64,000 bases of DNA from Apricaphanius iberus (lineage: Eukaryota > Chordata > Actinopteri > Cyprinodontiformes > Aphaniidae): assembly GCA_028564705.1 (NCBI GenBank), contig JAPXFQ010000166.1:372001-436000 (forward strand), read 5' to 3'. This document shows, one piece after another, positions 63,001 to 64,000 of this stretch. A program made the position numbers and the translations under genes. Numbering within the stretch: position 1 is the stretch's first letter; every line of letters starts with the position of its first letter. The notes beneath the pieces are model-generated. The model ran no database searches, was not told the DNA's origin, and saw nothing but the letters and a program-made list of their open reading frames with translations.

Positions 63001-63630
63001 TTTACATTTTTGTGAAACACCACGATACCGTATAACCGTGGGAATCACTGCAGCCGCAATGAAATCTGACAGAAAATCTTAACGCTAGGTCAAGATCACA
63101 TCTCATCAAACAAAGCAAAAGCCACAAGATTTAAATCTTTTGTCAACTTTTTTTTCTAATTCCCCCCAAAGTTTGGACTAGGTTACTACATGAAAAAAGA
63201 TCCAGAAGAGTTCTGCTTCTTTTTCCTCTGCTTATCTGCTGCTTTGACGTCTGTGGTGTTTATGCGATAATAGCTCGGTCTAATTACAGCCCACAAAGTA
63301 GCAGTCTATATCCGCTGGGACATTTTTCTTCATTCAAAGGGTCAGCTGAAAGAAGAAAGACGCTTTCTGCTCAGATAGTTCTACTCCAACACATCGATGA
63401 CCAAATATGGTCACATGGGAAAAACTTTAACGAGCTTTACAACACTCTTTGAAGCACTTTCTCTGCCACTCTAAAGTTATTTAAAACATTTCTGTTTTAC
63501 AGTGCTATCTACTGCATCAGACTTCCTGCTGCTCGTCAATAGCGGTTCTAAAAGCATGTTTTCATTTGTTTGTTTGTTGTTGTTTTTTTACCTCAGTTTT
63601 TCTCCTTACATCCATGACTGCTGGTGACAT
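923..63630 (-). CDS. dennd2a: dennd2a, DENN domain-containing protein 2A (15 exons in window, C-terminus off the left edge)
   Basis: DENND2A is a guanine-nucleotide exchange factor that in mammals acts on RAB9A/RAB9B and supports retrograde transport of mannose-6-phosphate receptors from late endosomes to the trans-Golgi network; this is family knowledge, not seen here. The sequence shows 15 minus-strand exons whose GT/AG borders and phases join into 977 uninterrupted codons. Residues 1-674 are low-complexity, rich in Ser, Pro, Lys and Arg, with DENND2-family islands: KISEWE (196-201), FDFKEIRR (241-248), NPLPKPKRTFEY (403-414), ENAYEDI (507-513) and ENPYEDV (516-522). From about residue 700 the sequence is a clear uDENN module, running into cDENN from about 870. 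The series LFEYFVVVSLKKKP, FCFPDAKDW, LTGEDGSRRFGY, LLERRVIFVADKL and YPFSWQHTFIPVLP matches DENND2A better than DENND2C, for example in FPDAKDW and SMLDIVCCPTPFLVGLL. dDENN is missing only because the window ends. The N-terminal half is about 140 residues longer than in the human protein. Confidence 0.95.
1540..2050 (+). mobile_element. DNA-transposon relic with MADF-like gene start
   Basis: Begins near ACACACTACAGGATAATCGG, a terminal motif recurrent in fish DNA transposons (recognition from memory), and runs into the start of a MADF-type DNA-binding protein (1916-2047). Such proteins accompany PIF/Harbinger-type transposases. The distal part and the other terminus are not visible, so it looks truncated. 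Class assignment is inference. Confidence 0.45.
1916..2047 (+). pseudogene. MADF/Myb-SANT-like domain fragment
   Basis: The frame opens MENTIVD, meets a TAG at 1937-1939, then continues WQQHKCSYNISSKTHHYRTD and KERIWPEIVTAMD before a stop. The W...C.YN..S...Y...KER.W.EI pattern is that of helix 1-2 of a MADF domain as found in transposon-borne and insect/fish regulatory proteins. The internal stop and early end make it a dead copy, not a host gene. Confidence 0.55.
6101..6436 (+). mobile_element. tRNA-derived SINE, near full length
   Basis: The tRNA-like head has a recognisable B box (GGTTCAAGCC at 6155-6164). A conserved body follows: GGGCAAGACATTTCACCCATT, the CCTCTGTAAGTGCGCCACAGG block, GTGGCTACAACGTAGCTCCC, and a tail ending CAAGTACAGCCCATTTACCAT. 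The same body occurs at 36645-36922, so the two belong to one fish SINE family. The head shows it is not a tRNA gene. Confidence 0.75.
12695..12767. repeat. (AT)n microsatellite
   Basis: About 72 bases of almost pure AT dinucleotide, with one interruption by G near 12707. Self-complementary and probably length-variable. Confidence 0.95.
13065..13215. mobile_element. hAT-like relic, homologous to 16008-16170
   Basis: Shares ATATTTGACCA, ACAGATTAGTAT, CTCTGACCAC and ATTTTCAACTTTACACACA (or close variants) in the same order and spacing with the relic in intron 12, so both derive from one element family. Its borders are unclear; it may extend to about 13480. Confidence 0.45.
14926..15074 (-). 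CDS. dennd2a: dennd2a exon 14, start of cDENN (residues 869-918)
   Basis: The exon encodes VIELRRPNDSRLEHVDFDSL, FRCLSVRQVIRVFASLLLER and RVIFVADKL, ending with AG of a Ser codon completed 13.8 kb away in exon 15. LLLERRVIFVADKLS is the classic cDENN signature and part of the catalytic DENN core that engages the Rab switch regions. Acceptor GATTCAG|GTT and donor CTCAG|GTAAGT. Confidence 0.97.
15259..15399 (-). CDS. dennd2a: dennd2a exon 13, end of uDENN (residues 822-868)
   Basis: This encodes ILDEVERRRGVSAALVYPFM, RSLMESPFPAPGKIIKVKTF and LPGSGNE, 47 codons in phase 0/0. FPAPGK with the following beta-strand marks the boundary between uDENN and cDENN, where DENN proteins carry surfaces for Rab contact. 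Acceptor CTTTCAG|ATC and donor GAG|GTCAGT. The next intron is only 184 bp. Confidence 0.97.
15400..17132 (-). other. dennd2a intron 12 (1.7 kb)
   Basis: Largely a hAT-like relic (about 15486-16290) beginning with the recurrent fish terminus AGTGTTGGGGATGTTACTT. Part of it matches a block in intron 14 (13065-13215). The remainder is unremarkable. Confidence 0.65.
15486..16290. mobile_element. hAT-like DNA-transposon relic
   Basis: Starts with AGTGTTGGGGATGTTACTT followed by repeated AAGTAAC-type motifs, the terminal pattern of a widespread fish hAT-like family (from memory). Inside, a block containing GTGTTTAACTCTRTAG occurs twice about 120 bp apart, and the 16008-16170 segment matches 13065-13215. 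No transposase frame is recognisable and the far terminus is not found. Confidence 0.45.
17133..17210 (-). CDS. dennd2a: dennd2a exon 12, uDENN (residues 796-821)
   Basis: The 78-nt phase 0/0 exon encodes PTGKGPRLPEVYCVISRLGC then FDLFST. PEVYCVISRLGCF is a conserved uDENN core strand. Acceptor ATTCCAG|CCG and donor ACA|GTAAGT are good. It ends in Thr where the mammalian proteins have Lys before the I/V-LDEVERRRG of the next exon, a small lineage difference. Confidence 0.96.
17211..20620 (-). other. dennd2a intron 11 (3.4 kb)
   Basis: AT-rich sequence with a T-run at about 18051-18060 and no mobile element or coding segment I can support. The ORF pair at 19652-20105 is in low-complexity sequence and lacks similarity to any family I know. 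Confidence 0.65.
20621..20690 (-). CDS. dennd2a: dennd2a exon 11, uDENN (residues 772-795)
   Basis: A 70-nt exon reading ETFSFMLTGEDGSRRFGYCR and ending RLL at a phase 0 donor CTG|GTAAGA; acceptor TTACAG|T. The block FSFMLTGEDGSRRFGYC is the central beta-hairpin of uDENN, almost invariant between fish and mammalian DENND2A. It is followed in frame by exon 12. Confidence 0.97.
20691..22164 (-). other. dennd2a intron 10 (1.5 kb)
   Basis: It contains a degraded minus-strand tRNA-derived SINE (about 21160-21545) and a short poly-G run (20931-20940). Nothing else recognised. Confidence 0.75.
21160..21545 (-). mobile_element. degraded tRNA-derived SINE
   Basis: Read on the minus strand: a tRNA-like head with GGGTTAGTGGTTT (A-box-like) and GGTTGCGAGTTTGATTCC (B-box-like), followed by a body with GGCAAAGACACTGAACCC, the counterpart of the GGCAAGACACTTCACCC block of fish SINEs. 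The 3' end is indistinct. Confidence 0.55.
22165..22274 (-). CDS. dennd2a: dennd2a exon 10, uDENN (residues 736-772)
   Basis: This encodes LERLTKQMREAEQRLKAIPQ then FCFPDAKDWSPVSEYT, ending with two bases (AG) of a Ser codon shared with exon 11. The phrase IPQFCFPDAKDW is a hallmark of the uDENN module in the DENND2 group. Acceptor GATGCAG|TTG has a short pyrimidine tract. Donor CCAG|GTATCC departs from consensus at +4 to +6, but phase and homology leave little doubt. Confidence 0.96.
22821..24169 (+). mobile_element. PIF/Harbinger-type DNA transposon (non-autonomous)
   Basis: The ends are inverted: GGCCCTCATTTATCA at the left and its complement TGATAAATGAGGGCC at the right, flanked by the 3-base direct repeat CTG (22818-22820 and 24170-24172). 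At 1,349 bp it is too short for a transposase gene but keeps part of the second Harbinger gene, the Myb/SANT-like protein (23224-23658). A 3-base target duplication plus a Myb-like gene points to the PIF/Harbinger superfamily; the family itself is not named. Confidence 0.7.
23224..23658 (+). pseudogene. Myb/SANT-like protein remnant of a Harbinger element
   Basis: A 144-codon frame. The recognisable part is KKNTAWEKVTETVNAVGTLK followed by RFLMEIKKYM (23449-23544), matching the W-x(4)-V-N-x-V...EIKKKW pattern of the Myb-like DNA-binding protein that Harbinger elements encode beside their transposase. The expected Trp after IKK is missing (Tyr here), the N-terminal half is not recognisable and the protein ends abruptly, so it is a decayed fragment. 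It lies antisense in intron 9. Confidence 0.55.
24411..24935 (-). mobile_element. Tc1-like element, internal-deletion derivative
   Basis: Inverted ends: left CTTCTCATTCAATGCGTG and TTTATTTTCATGACTAG, right GTCATGAAAATAAAGAAAAC and GAATGAGAAGGTGTGTCC, with the right end reaching TTTGGTCTGTACTGTA. The left end lacks the outermost 25 or so bases. Only about 525 bp remain of the usual 1.3-1.6 kb, including a transposase fragment at 24633-24818. Confidence 0.8.
24633..24818 (-). pseudogene. Tc1 transposase C-terminal fragment
   Basis: A 61-codon frame with WPPKSPDLNPIQMIWGELN, the highly diagnostic W-P-x-x-S-P-D-L-N-P-I motif before the third catalytic acidic residue of Tc1/mariner DDE transposases, then LWELLQDCWKTISGE. 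The residue after NPI is Gln where Glu is usual, and the rest of the enzyme is absent. Inactive. Confidence 0.8.
25326..25510 (-). CDS. dennd2a: dennd2a exon 9, start of the uDENN module (residues 674-735)
   Basis: The exon encodes HTQRLLKLQSILRRAPSYRT, then ELQLIEWQERELFEYFVVV and SLKKKPGKNSYTPEVTYQFPK. The first part is a predicted helix leading into the domain. LFEYFVVVSLKKK is the opening beta-strand of uDENN (longin-like fold) in DENND2 proteins. Acceptor CTCTCAG|CT and donor CCAAG|GTAAAA. Near identity to the vertebrate DENND2A pattern makes this one of the most diagnostic exons. Confidence 0.97.
25713..25757 (-). CDS. dennd2a: dennd2a exon 8, 45-nt acidic exon (residues 659-674)
   Basis: This short exon encodes DNSESESDSDDRFK, a dense acidic/serine tract with typical casein-kinase-2 sites, flanked by split Asp and Ala codons. 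Acceptor TTCCCAG|AT and donor AAAG|GTTAGT. It is divisible by three and enters and leaves in the same phase, so inclusion or skipping keeps the frame: a natural cassette-exon candidate. It lies just before the folded DENN region, between two introns of about 200 bp. Confidence 0.92.
25958..26054 (-). CDS. dennd2a: dennd2a exon 7 (residues 627-659)
   Basis: This encodes LVQRINSIYCTKRGKKRLKK followed by LSISNLETASLR and leaves one base (G) that forms Asp with exon 8. The highly basic KRGKKRLKK run is shared with DENND2 relatives (SKRGKKKVK in DENND2C, from memory) and may contact acidic membranes or act as a nuclear-localisation-like cluster (inference). Acceptor TTTACAG|CTG and donor AGAG|GTAAGG are strong. 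Confidence 0.95.
26055..26443 (-). other. dennd2a intron 6 (389 bp)
   Basis: Short intron between exons 7 and 6 with canonical borders. An open frame runs from exon 6 into it for about 70 codons, but exon 7 needs the splice and the extension has no family similarity. No repeat recognised. Confidence 0.85.
26444..26659 (-). CDS. dennd2a: dennd2a exon 6 (residues 555-626)
   Basis: The 216-nt phase 0/0 exon encodes LPSKPSSQSLRLPG, a Ser/Met-rich linker with SQLSKRYSHDEMLLIPQ, and ends RRHWQTPK. Acceptor CCCCCAG|TTG and donor CCAAG|GTACAC. As a multiple of three in phase 0 it could be skipped without frameshift. The region is disordered and has no recognised domain; identity rests on its place between firmly assigned exons and on RHWQTPK leading into LVQRINSIYC, as in the DENND2A family. 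Confidence 0.92.
27591..28750. repeat. 1,160-bp direct duplication, left copy
   Basis: Matches 30815-31974 over its full length with four differences seen by eye (for example GTTCTTG versus GTTATTG) and no length change. Both copies start GCATGCAGCATG and end GAACTGTGGA. There is no inverted terminus, target-site duplication or coding potential, so it looks like a local segmental duplication and not a transposon. Confidence 0.9.
29577..29790. mobile_element. foldback MITE (hAT-like)
   Basis: Two imperfect inverted halves: CAAAGTCAGTCCTCAAGGGC near the left and CTCCTGAGGACTGGAGCTGG near the right, with TGCACCTGAATCA opposing AGCTGTGTTGGAGCA. This is the structure of a very common fish MITE that carries GGCCCTCGAGGACTGGA-type ends (from memory). 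Autonomous source unknown. Confidence 0.55.
30382..30503 (-). CDS. dennd2a: dennd2a exon 5 (residues 514-554)
   Basis: The 122-nt exon starts AG AAG GAG (finishing a Glu codon) and encodes KENPYEDVDLKRRSLSRKPG followed by a Ser/Arg-rich tail ending NSPPQ in phase 0. Acceptor TATACAG|AG and donor CTCAG|GTAAGT are good. KRRSLS is a strong basophilic kinase or 14-3-3-like site (inference). The length is not a multiple of three, so its loss would shift the frame. It lies between two nearly identical 1.16-kb repeats (27591-28750 and 30815-31974). Confidence 0.94.
30815..31974. repeat. 1,160-bp direct duplication, right copy
   Basis: Same orientation as 27591-28750, offset 3,224 bp. The unit between the copies contains exon 5 of dennd2a. 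Near identity implies a recent origin, gene conversion, or an assembly artefact. Confidence 0.9.
33052..34223. mobile_element. Tc1/mariner-type element, 1.17 kb, decayed
   Basis: Inverted ends CAGTACCTTGCAAAAGTACT (left) and ATACTTTTGCAATATACAGTA (right, slightly diverged), with the subterminal TTTTCCACATCTTGTCATG. Inside, CCATTCCATTGTAGCTCTGG and GCTGTATGTTTAGGG match the body of an abundant fish Tc1-like family I recognise. Frames are broken throughout. Confidence 0.75.
36645..36922 (+). mobile_element. tRNA-derived SINE, 5'-truncated
   Basis: Lacks the tRNA head but keeps the body GGGCAAGACATTTTACCC, GCCTCGCCTCTGTCAGTGCA, CATCACCAATGTGTGAATGT and the tail CACTATACAAGTACAGG. Same family as 6101-6436. 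Truncation at the 5' end is the usual result of incomplete reverse transcription. Confidence 0.75.
37812..37954 (-). CDS. dennd2a: dennd2a exon 4 (residues 466-514)
   Basis: The exon completes the split Arg from exon 3 (AG|A), then runs ESCESEDAASLPSS through a Ser/Pro/Thr-rich linker to ENAYEDI, leaving one base (G) for a Glu codon with exon 5. Acceptor GCTCAG|A and donor ATAG|GTAAGT are good. ENAYEDI is the first of two tyrosine-acidic motifs. The paired motif is a DENND2-family trait, so this supports orthology and splice order. It could be a tyrosine-kinase substrate site; no function is established from sequence. Confidence 0.93.
38333..38822. mobile_element. 490-bp element flanked by a 13-14-bp direct repeat
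   Basis: Flanked on both sides by CTACTGTATCTTTA (38319-38332 and 38823-38836). Its ends are weakly inverted (GCCTG...CAGG). It contains a short frame beginning MAAAGELRCVDSAIDFVLEI, which resembles to me the N-terminus of RecQ-like helicase genes carried by certain large fish repeats (recollection, unchecked). The length suggests an internally deleted, non-autonomous copy. The superfamily is uncertain because so long a target duplication is unusual for DNA transposons. Confidence 0.5.
38853..38940. mobile_element. left part of an older repeat interrupted by a hAT insertion
   Basis: Begins TAGGGATGTGTATTGGCAAG and continues with ATACGATATGTATCATGATA, a terminus I associate with a common fish DNA transposon. 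The hAT element at 38949-39992 inserted within or next to it. Its right portion should resume after 40000 but I cannot place its end. Confidence 0.35.
39036..39092. repeat. (TA)n microsatellite
   Basis: About 57 bases of uninterrupted TA inside the hAT element, directly next to a hairpin. Confidence 0.95.
39092..39158. repeat. AT-rich hairpin next to the (TA)n tract
   Basis: The left arm 39092-39120 (ATTCTTATATAATTATGTGT and on) is complementary to the right arm 39131-39158 with a single one-base length difference, around a 10-base (AT)5 loop. It is expected to extrude as a cruciform and to be prone to rearrangement. Confidence 0.85.
40470..40490. repeat. (GA)n run
   Basis: Ten or so GA units inside a wider A/G-rich stretch (40420-40600). 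Confidence 0.9.
40740..41960 (-). mobile_element. L1-like LINE relic: end of ORF2 plus probable GC-rich 3' region
   Basis: On the minus strand 41430-41775 carries the end of an L1-type ORF2. The following 40740-41405 stretch is unusually GC-rich and proline/arginine-biased in every frame, as in the 3' regions of some fish L1 elements. The exact 3' end and any poly-A tail cannot be defined. Confidence 0.5.
41430..41775 (-). pseudogene. L1-type ORF2 C-terminal remnant
   Basis: Two pieces in different frames: GWVFHHLISAYNAQAIYRMI with HFGSVHLLRDFSARYVRTYQ, then LGNLNDVTIDTKSLQMVHIA with LCIAKKTTLLNWKNINALNN and YRDLLLDQIGL. IAKKT-LLNWK...W/YRDLLLD is the typical C-terminal motif of L1-clade ORF2 proteins. 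A stop and frameshift separate the pieces, so it is dead. Confidence 0.6.
42400..43677 (-). CDS. dennd2a: dennd2a exon 3, large disordered-region exon (residues 40-466)
   Basis: This 1,278-nt exon carries 425 full codons of the intrinsically disordered N-terminal half. Acceptor TTTCAG|G and donor ACAG|GTGAGG are both strong. Family landmarks in order are KISEWE (196-201), FDFKEIRR (241-248), an amphipathic stretch NRIQKIEQALKE (304-315, possible short coiled coil), NPLPKPKRTFEY (403-414, also found in DENND2C) and the proline stretch PPPLPSTPAP (438-447), a plausible SH3 ligand. There are many Ser-Pro and Arg-x-x-Ser sites, such as RSESPE, suited to phosphorylation and 14-3-3 binding (inference). 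Met210 is the first internal methionine and could serve a shortened isoform. A single large exon for this region is usual for the family. Confidence 0.95.
44450..44615 (+). mobile_element. tRNA-derived SINE (second family)
   Basis: Head with GTGTGGTGCAGTGGTTATGA (A box) and TAGGTTCAACTCCC (B box), then a short body ending CTTTAATAAAGGCTGCTGTG. The same family, opposite strand, is at 53578-53746. Differs from the SINE at 6101-6436 in body and tail. Confidence 0.75.
45091..45330 (-). promoter_or_regulatory. candidate alternative first exon/promoter of dennd2a
   Basis: A consensus minus-strand donor, TTTGCAG|GTAAGAGG, lies at 45090-45089 after a stretch richer in GC than its neighbours. The only ATG just upstream opens a five-codon frame, so the exon would be untranslated. 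A transcript spliced from here to exon 3 would need an internal start such as Met210. No TATA box or other promoter motif seen; this is inference from one good donor. Confidence 0.25.
49175..49740 (-). mobile_element. Tc1/mariner-type relic
   Basis: Left terminus at TA-CACTACTCAGAAAAAGAT followed by AGGGATATTTCACTTT, a recurrent fish element end, with a transposase remnant at 49420-49566 in minus orientation. The right terminus is not found. Confidence 0.55.
49420..49566 (-). pseudogene. Tc1/mariner transposase C-terminal remnant
   Basis: Reads NLWDHLSCCVETRKSVPQNH, KDPRAALLDE, an in-frame TGA, then DAVPQQTISRTVNRHRC and a stop. The LWDHL.R.VETR...PQN..DLRAAL.EEW...PQQ.I.R pattern is that of Tc1-like transposase C-termini. 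The internal stop replaces the Trp codon expected after the acidic pair. Inactive fragment. Confidence 0.65.
50393..50472 (-). CDS. dennd2a: dennd2a exon 2 (residues 14-40)
   Basis: The minus-strand exon reads TNMTANKNSKAVPRAGGG and on to DVPD, then leaves two bases (AG) that complete an Arg codon with exon 3. The donor is CAG|GTCAGT, close to consensus. The acceptor (TTTGCAG) has a weak pyrimidine tract. Phase 2 is exactly what exon 3 needs, and no other candidate upstream of exon 3 gave an ATG-containing frame with this phase. The peptide is basic and disordered. It holds the ATG at 50466-50464, the fallback start if exon 1 is non-coding. A second donor-like site lies 19 bases upstream (see findings). 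Confidence 0.78.
53325..53465. repeat. conserved dispersed repeat (unclassified)
   Basis: Contains TTACCTCCACCAAGGAGGTT, ATGTCTTTGCCAGGGTCTGT, (GTCT)n and CTCAAAAAGTTATAGACAGA, an arrangement I recognise from many fish and other animal genomes as a dispersed repeat end. Class unknown. Confidence 0.4.
53578..53746 (-). mobile_element. tRNA-derived SINE (second family)
   Basis: On the minus strand: GGCGTCGCGTGGTGTAGTGA (A box), then CTGGCTCGACTCCTGG (B-box-like) and a tail TTAATAAAGGCCACTATGGT. Same family as 44450-44615 on the other strand. Confidence 0.75.
59231..59856 (-). pseudogene. non-LTR retrotransposon reverse-transcriptase fragment
   Basis: Two overlapping minus frames, 59638-59856 and 59231-59671, together carry the fingers and palm start of a LINE reverse transcriptase: GVDEIRPEFL and LCNIAWTSGAVPLNWQTG in the first; NYRGITLLSLPGKVYSGVLE, EEQCGF and CFVDLEKVFD (motif A, catalytic Asp) in the second. 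A frameshift separates them, and the rest of the palm (the Y-x-D-D region) and both element ends are missing. The clade is not assigned. Confidence 0.75.
60285..60640 (+). mobile_element. LINE 3' end (L2/Rex-like)
   Basis: A short remnant of the ORF2 C-terminus (YAPHIWNKLPERMQN, then a stop) is followed by a 3' UTR-like stretch ending ATGTGTGCTATACGAATAAA and TTGTCTTGCCTTGCC. The APxxWNxLP motif and CTTGC-rich tail are typical of fish L2/Rex-type non-LTR elements. The strong 5' truncation is normal for these. Confidence 0.6.
61179..61708. mobile_element. 530-bp terminal-inverted-repeat DNA element (unclassified)
   Basis: The left end TGTCCACAGGTAGCCGGGT is complementary to the right end ACCCGACTACATCTGGACA with three or four mismatches. 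Subterminal AACGGAGG/CTCCGTTT motifs occur on both sides. No transposase frame. A target-site duplication is not evident, so the superfamily stays open. Confidence 0.6.
63592..63630 (-). CDS. dennd2a: dennd2a exon 1, coding part (residues 1-13)
   Basis: This is the probable initiating exon. On the minus strand an ATG at 63630-63628 opens MSPAVMDVRRKTE and runs straight into a donor GAG|GTAAAA. The exon ends in phase 0 and exon 2 begins ACA AAC ATG in the same frame, so the two join without a stop; that agreement is the main support. A second in-frame ATG (residue 6) could also start translation. The donor is only moderate and the exon is too short for a similarity argument. If it is untranslated leader instead, translation would begin at the ATG in exon 2 (residue 16). 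Confidence 0.62.
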
Positions 63631-63846
63631 TTTCAGATTATAATCCCGTTGCGATTTTTTAAATCCCGTTCGTCTACAAGAAACCTTTGGCCGGCTGCTC
63701 CGGATACCTGCCCTCCTCAGTTAACTCCGTCTCATGTCTTTCCAACACAAACCGATGAACGCACAAAAAAAAAAAAAAGAGGAGGAAAGGAAGAAAAAAA
63801 AACTCCAGCCTTCCTTCTGCTGCTGCAGAAAGCAGAGGCAGGACTT

Positions 63847-63860
63847 GTTGCTATGGTTAC
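63847..63860 (-). promoter_or_regulatory. X-box (RFX transcription-factor site)
   Basis: On the gene strand the 14 bases read GTAACCATAGCAAC. Both half-sites match the RFX consensus GTNRCC-N(0-3)-RGYAAC exactly, with a 2-base spacer. It lies about 217 bases upstream of the proposed ATG, within the range usual for functional X-boxes. RFX factors drive ciliary and some immune genes; whether it acts on dennd2a is inference. Confidence 0.6.
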
Positions 63861-64000
63861 GGGTTGTTTGCCCCCCAGTTTTCCTGGGATTTACCCCCAC
63901 ACCCTCCCCTGCCCTCCTCCTTCAGACAGGCATTCAGCTCCTCTGCGCCTTGTTTATTGTCCCGCTGGACGGAGCGGTGCGGATGAATATTCAGGAGTTG

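Larger units (their letters stand above)
50473..63591 (-). other. dennd2a intron 1 (13.1 kb)
   Basis: AT-rich intron. It holds a minus-strand tRNA-derived SINE (53578-53746), a low-confidence conserved fish repeat (53325-53465), an RT-bearing LINE fragment (59231-59856), a LINE 3' tail (60285-60640), a 530-bp terminal-inverted-repeat element (61179-61708) and a short TAATG pentamer run (58979-58998). I see no exon-like coding segment between them; the short ORFs there lack splice context or similarity to known proteins. Confidence 0.75.
63592..64000 (-). promoter_or_regulatory. dennd2a 5' UTR and putative promoter region
   Basis: Upstream of the exon 1 ATG the sequence becomes richer in GC and CpG than the introns, with pyrimidine- and purine-rich stretches, a full X-box at 63847-63860 and no TATA box. 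The transcription start cannot be placed from sequence; an A-run near 63767-63778 (a T-run on the gene strand) probably lies in the leader or just upstream. In mammals DENND2A and ADCK2 are neighbours at this end (from memory), so a divergent neighbour may begin beyond the right edge. Confidence 0.45.

Noticed and set aside
1..64000. CRISPR arrays, operons, phage or plasmid features
   Set aside because: Nothing of the kind is present; the repeats are eukaryotic and coding density is far too low.

Overview
The window is nuclear DNA from a ray-finned (teleost-type) fish. It is AT-rich, introns are long with GT/AG borders, no ORF is packed as in a prokaryote, and the repeats are typical of fish: tRNA-derived SINEs, Tc1-like elements, hAT and PIF/Harbinger-type DNA transposons, and L1 and other non-LTR LINE relics. 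I find one host gene, on the minus strand, filling nearly the whole window.

That gene is dennd2a (DENN domain-containing protein 2A), a guanine-nucleotide exchange factor for late-endosomal RAB9. I could assemble 15 coding exons with consistent splice sites and phases, from the probable first coding exon at 63592-63630 down to an exon inside the DENN domain at 923-1100. They encode 977 residues: a long disordered Ser/Pro/Lys-rich N-terminal half (exons 1-8), then the uDENN module (exons 9-13) and the start of the cDENN module (exons 14-15). The end of cDENN and dDENN, perhaps 170-190 residues, lie beyond the left edge. Exons 1 and 2 are the least certain, but they join in frame without adjustment. 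Upstream of exon 1 is a promoter-like stretch with a full RFX-type X-box.

Layout from left to right: 0-0.9 kb, part of an intron; 0.9-1.1 kb, exon 15; 1.1-14.9 kb, a 13.8-kb intron with a MADF-bearing transposon relic, a SINE, an (AT)n tract and a GC-richer island; 14.9-26.7 kb, the compact exon cluster 14-6 for the DENN modules, with a PIF/Harbinger and a Tc1 relic in intron 9; 26.7-37.8 kb, introns 5 and 4, with a nearly identical 1.16-kb direct duplication flanking exon 5; 38-41.9 kb, a nest of DNA transposons and an L1-like relic in intron 3; 42.4-43.7 kb, the 1.28-kb exon 3; 43.7-63.6 kb, introns 2 and 1 with SINEs, LINE fragments and MITEs; 63.6-64 kb, exon 1 and the putative promoter.

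I see no RNA gene, CRISPR array, operon or other prokaryotic feature. No new multi-gene system is apparent. The points most worth a second look are the X-box, the duplication around exon 5, the in-frame 45-nt acidic exon 8, possible alternative first exons in introns 1 and 2, and a 490-bp element with unusually long flanking direct repeats.
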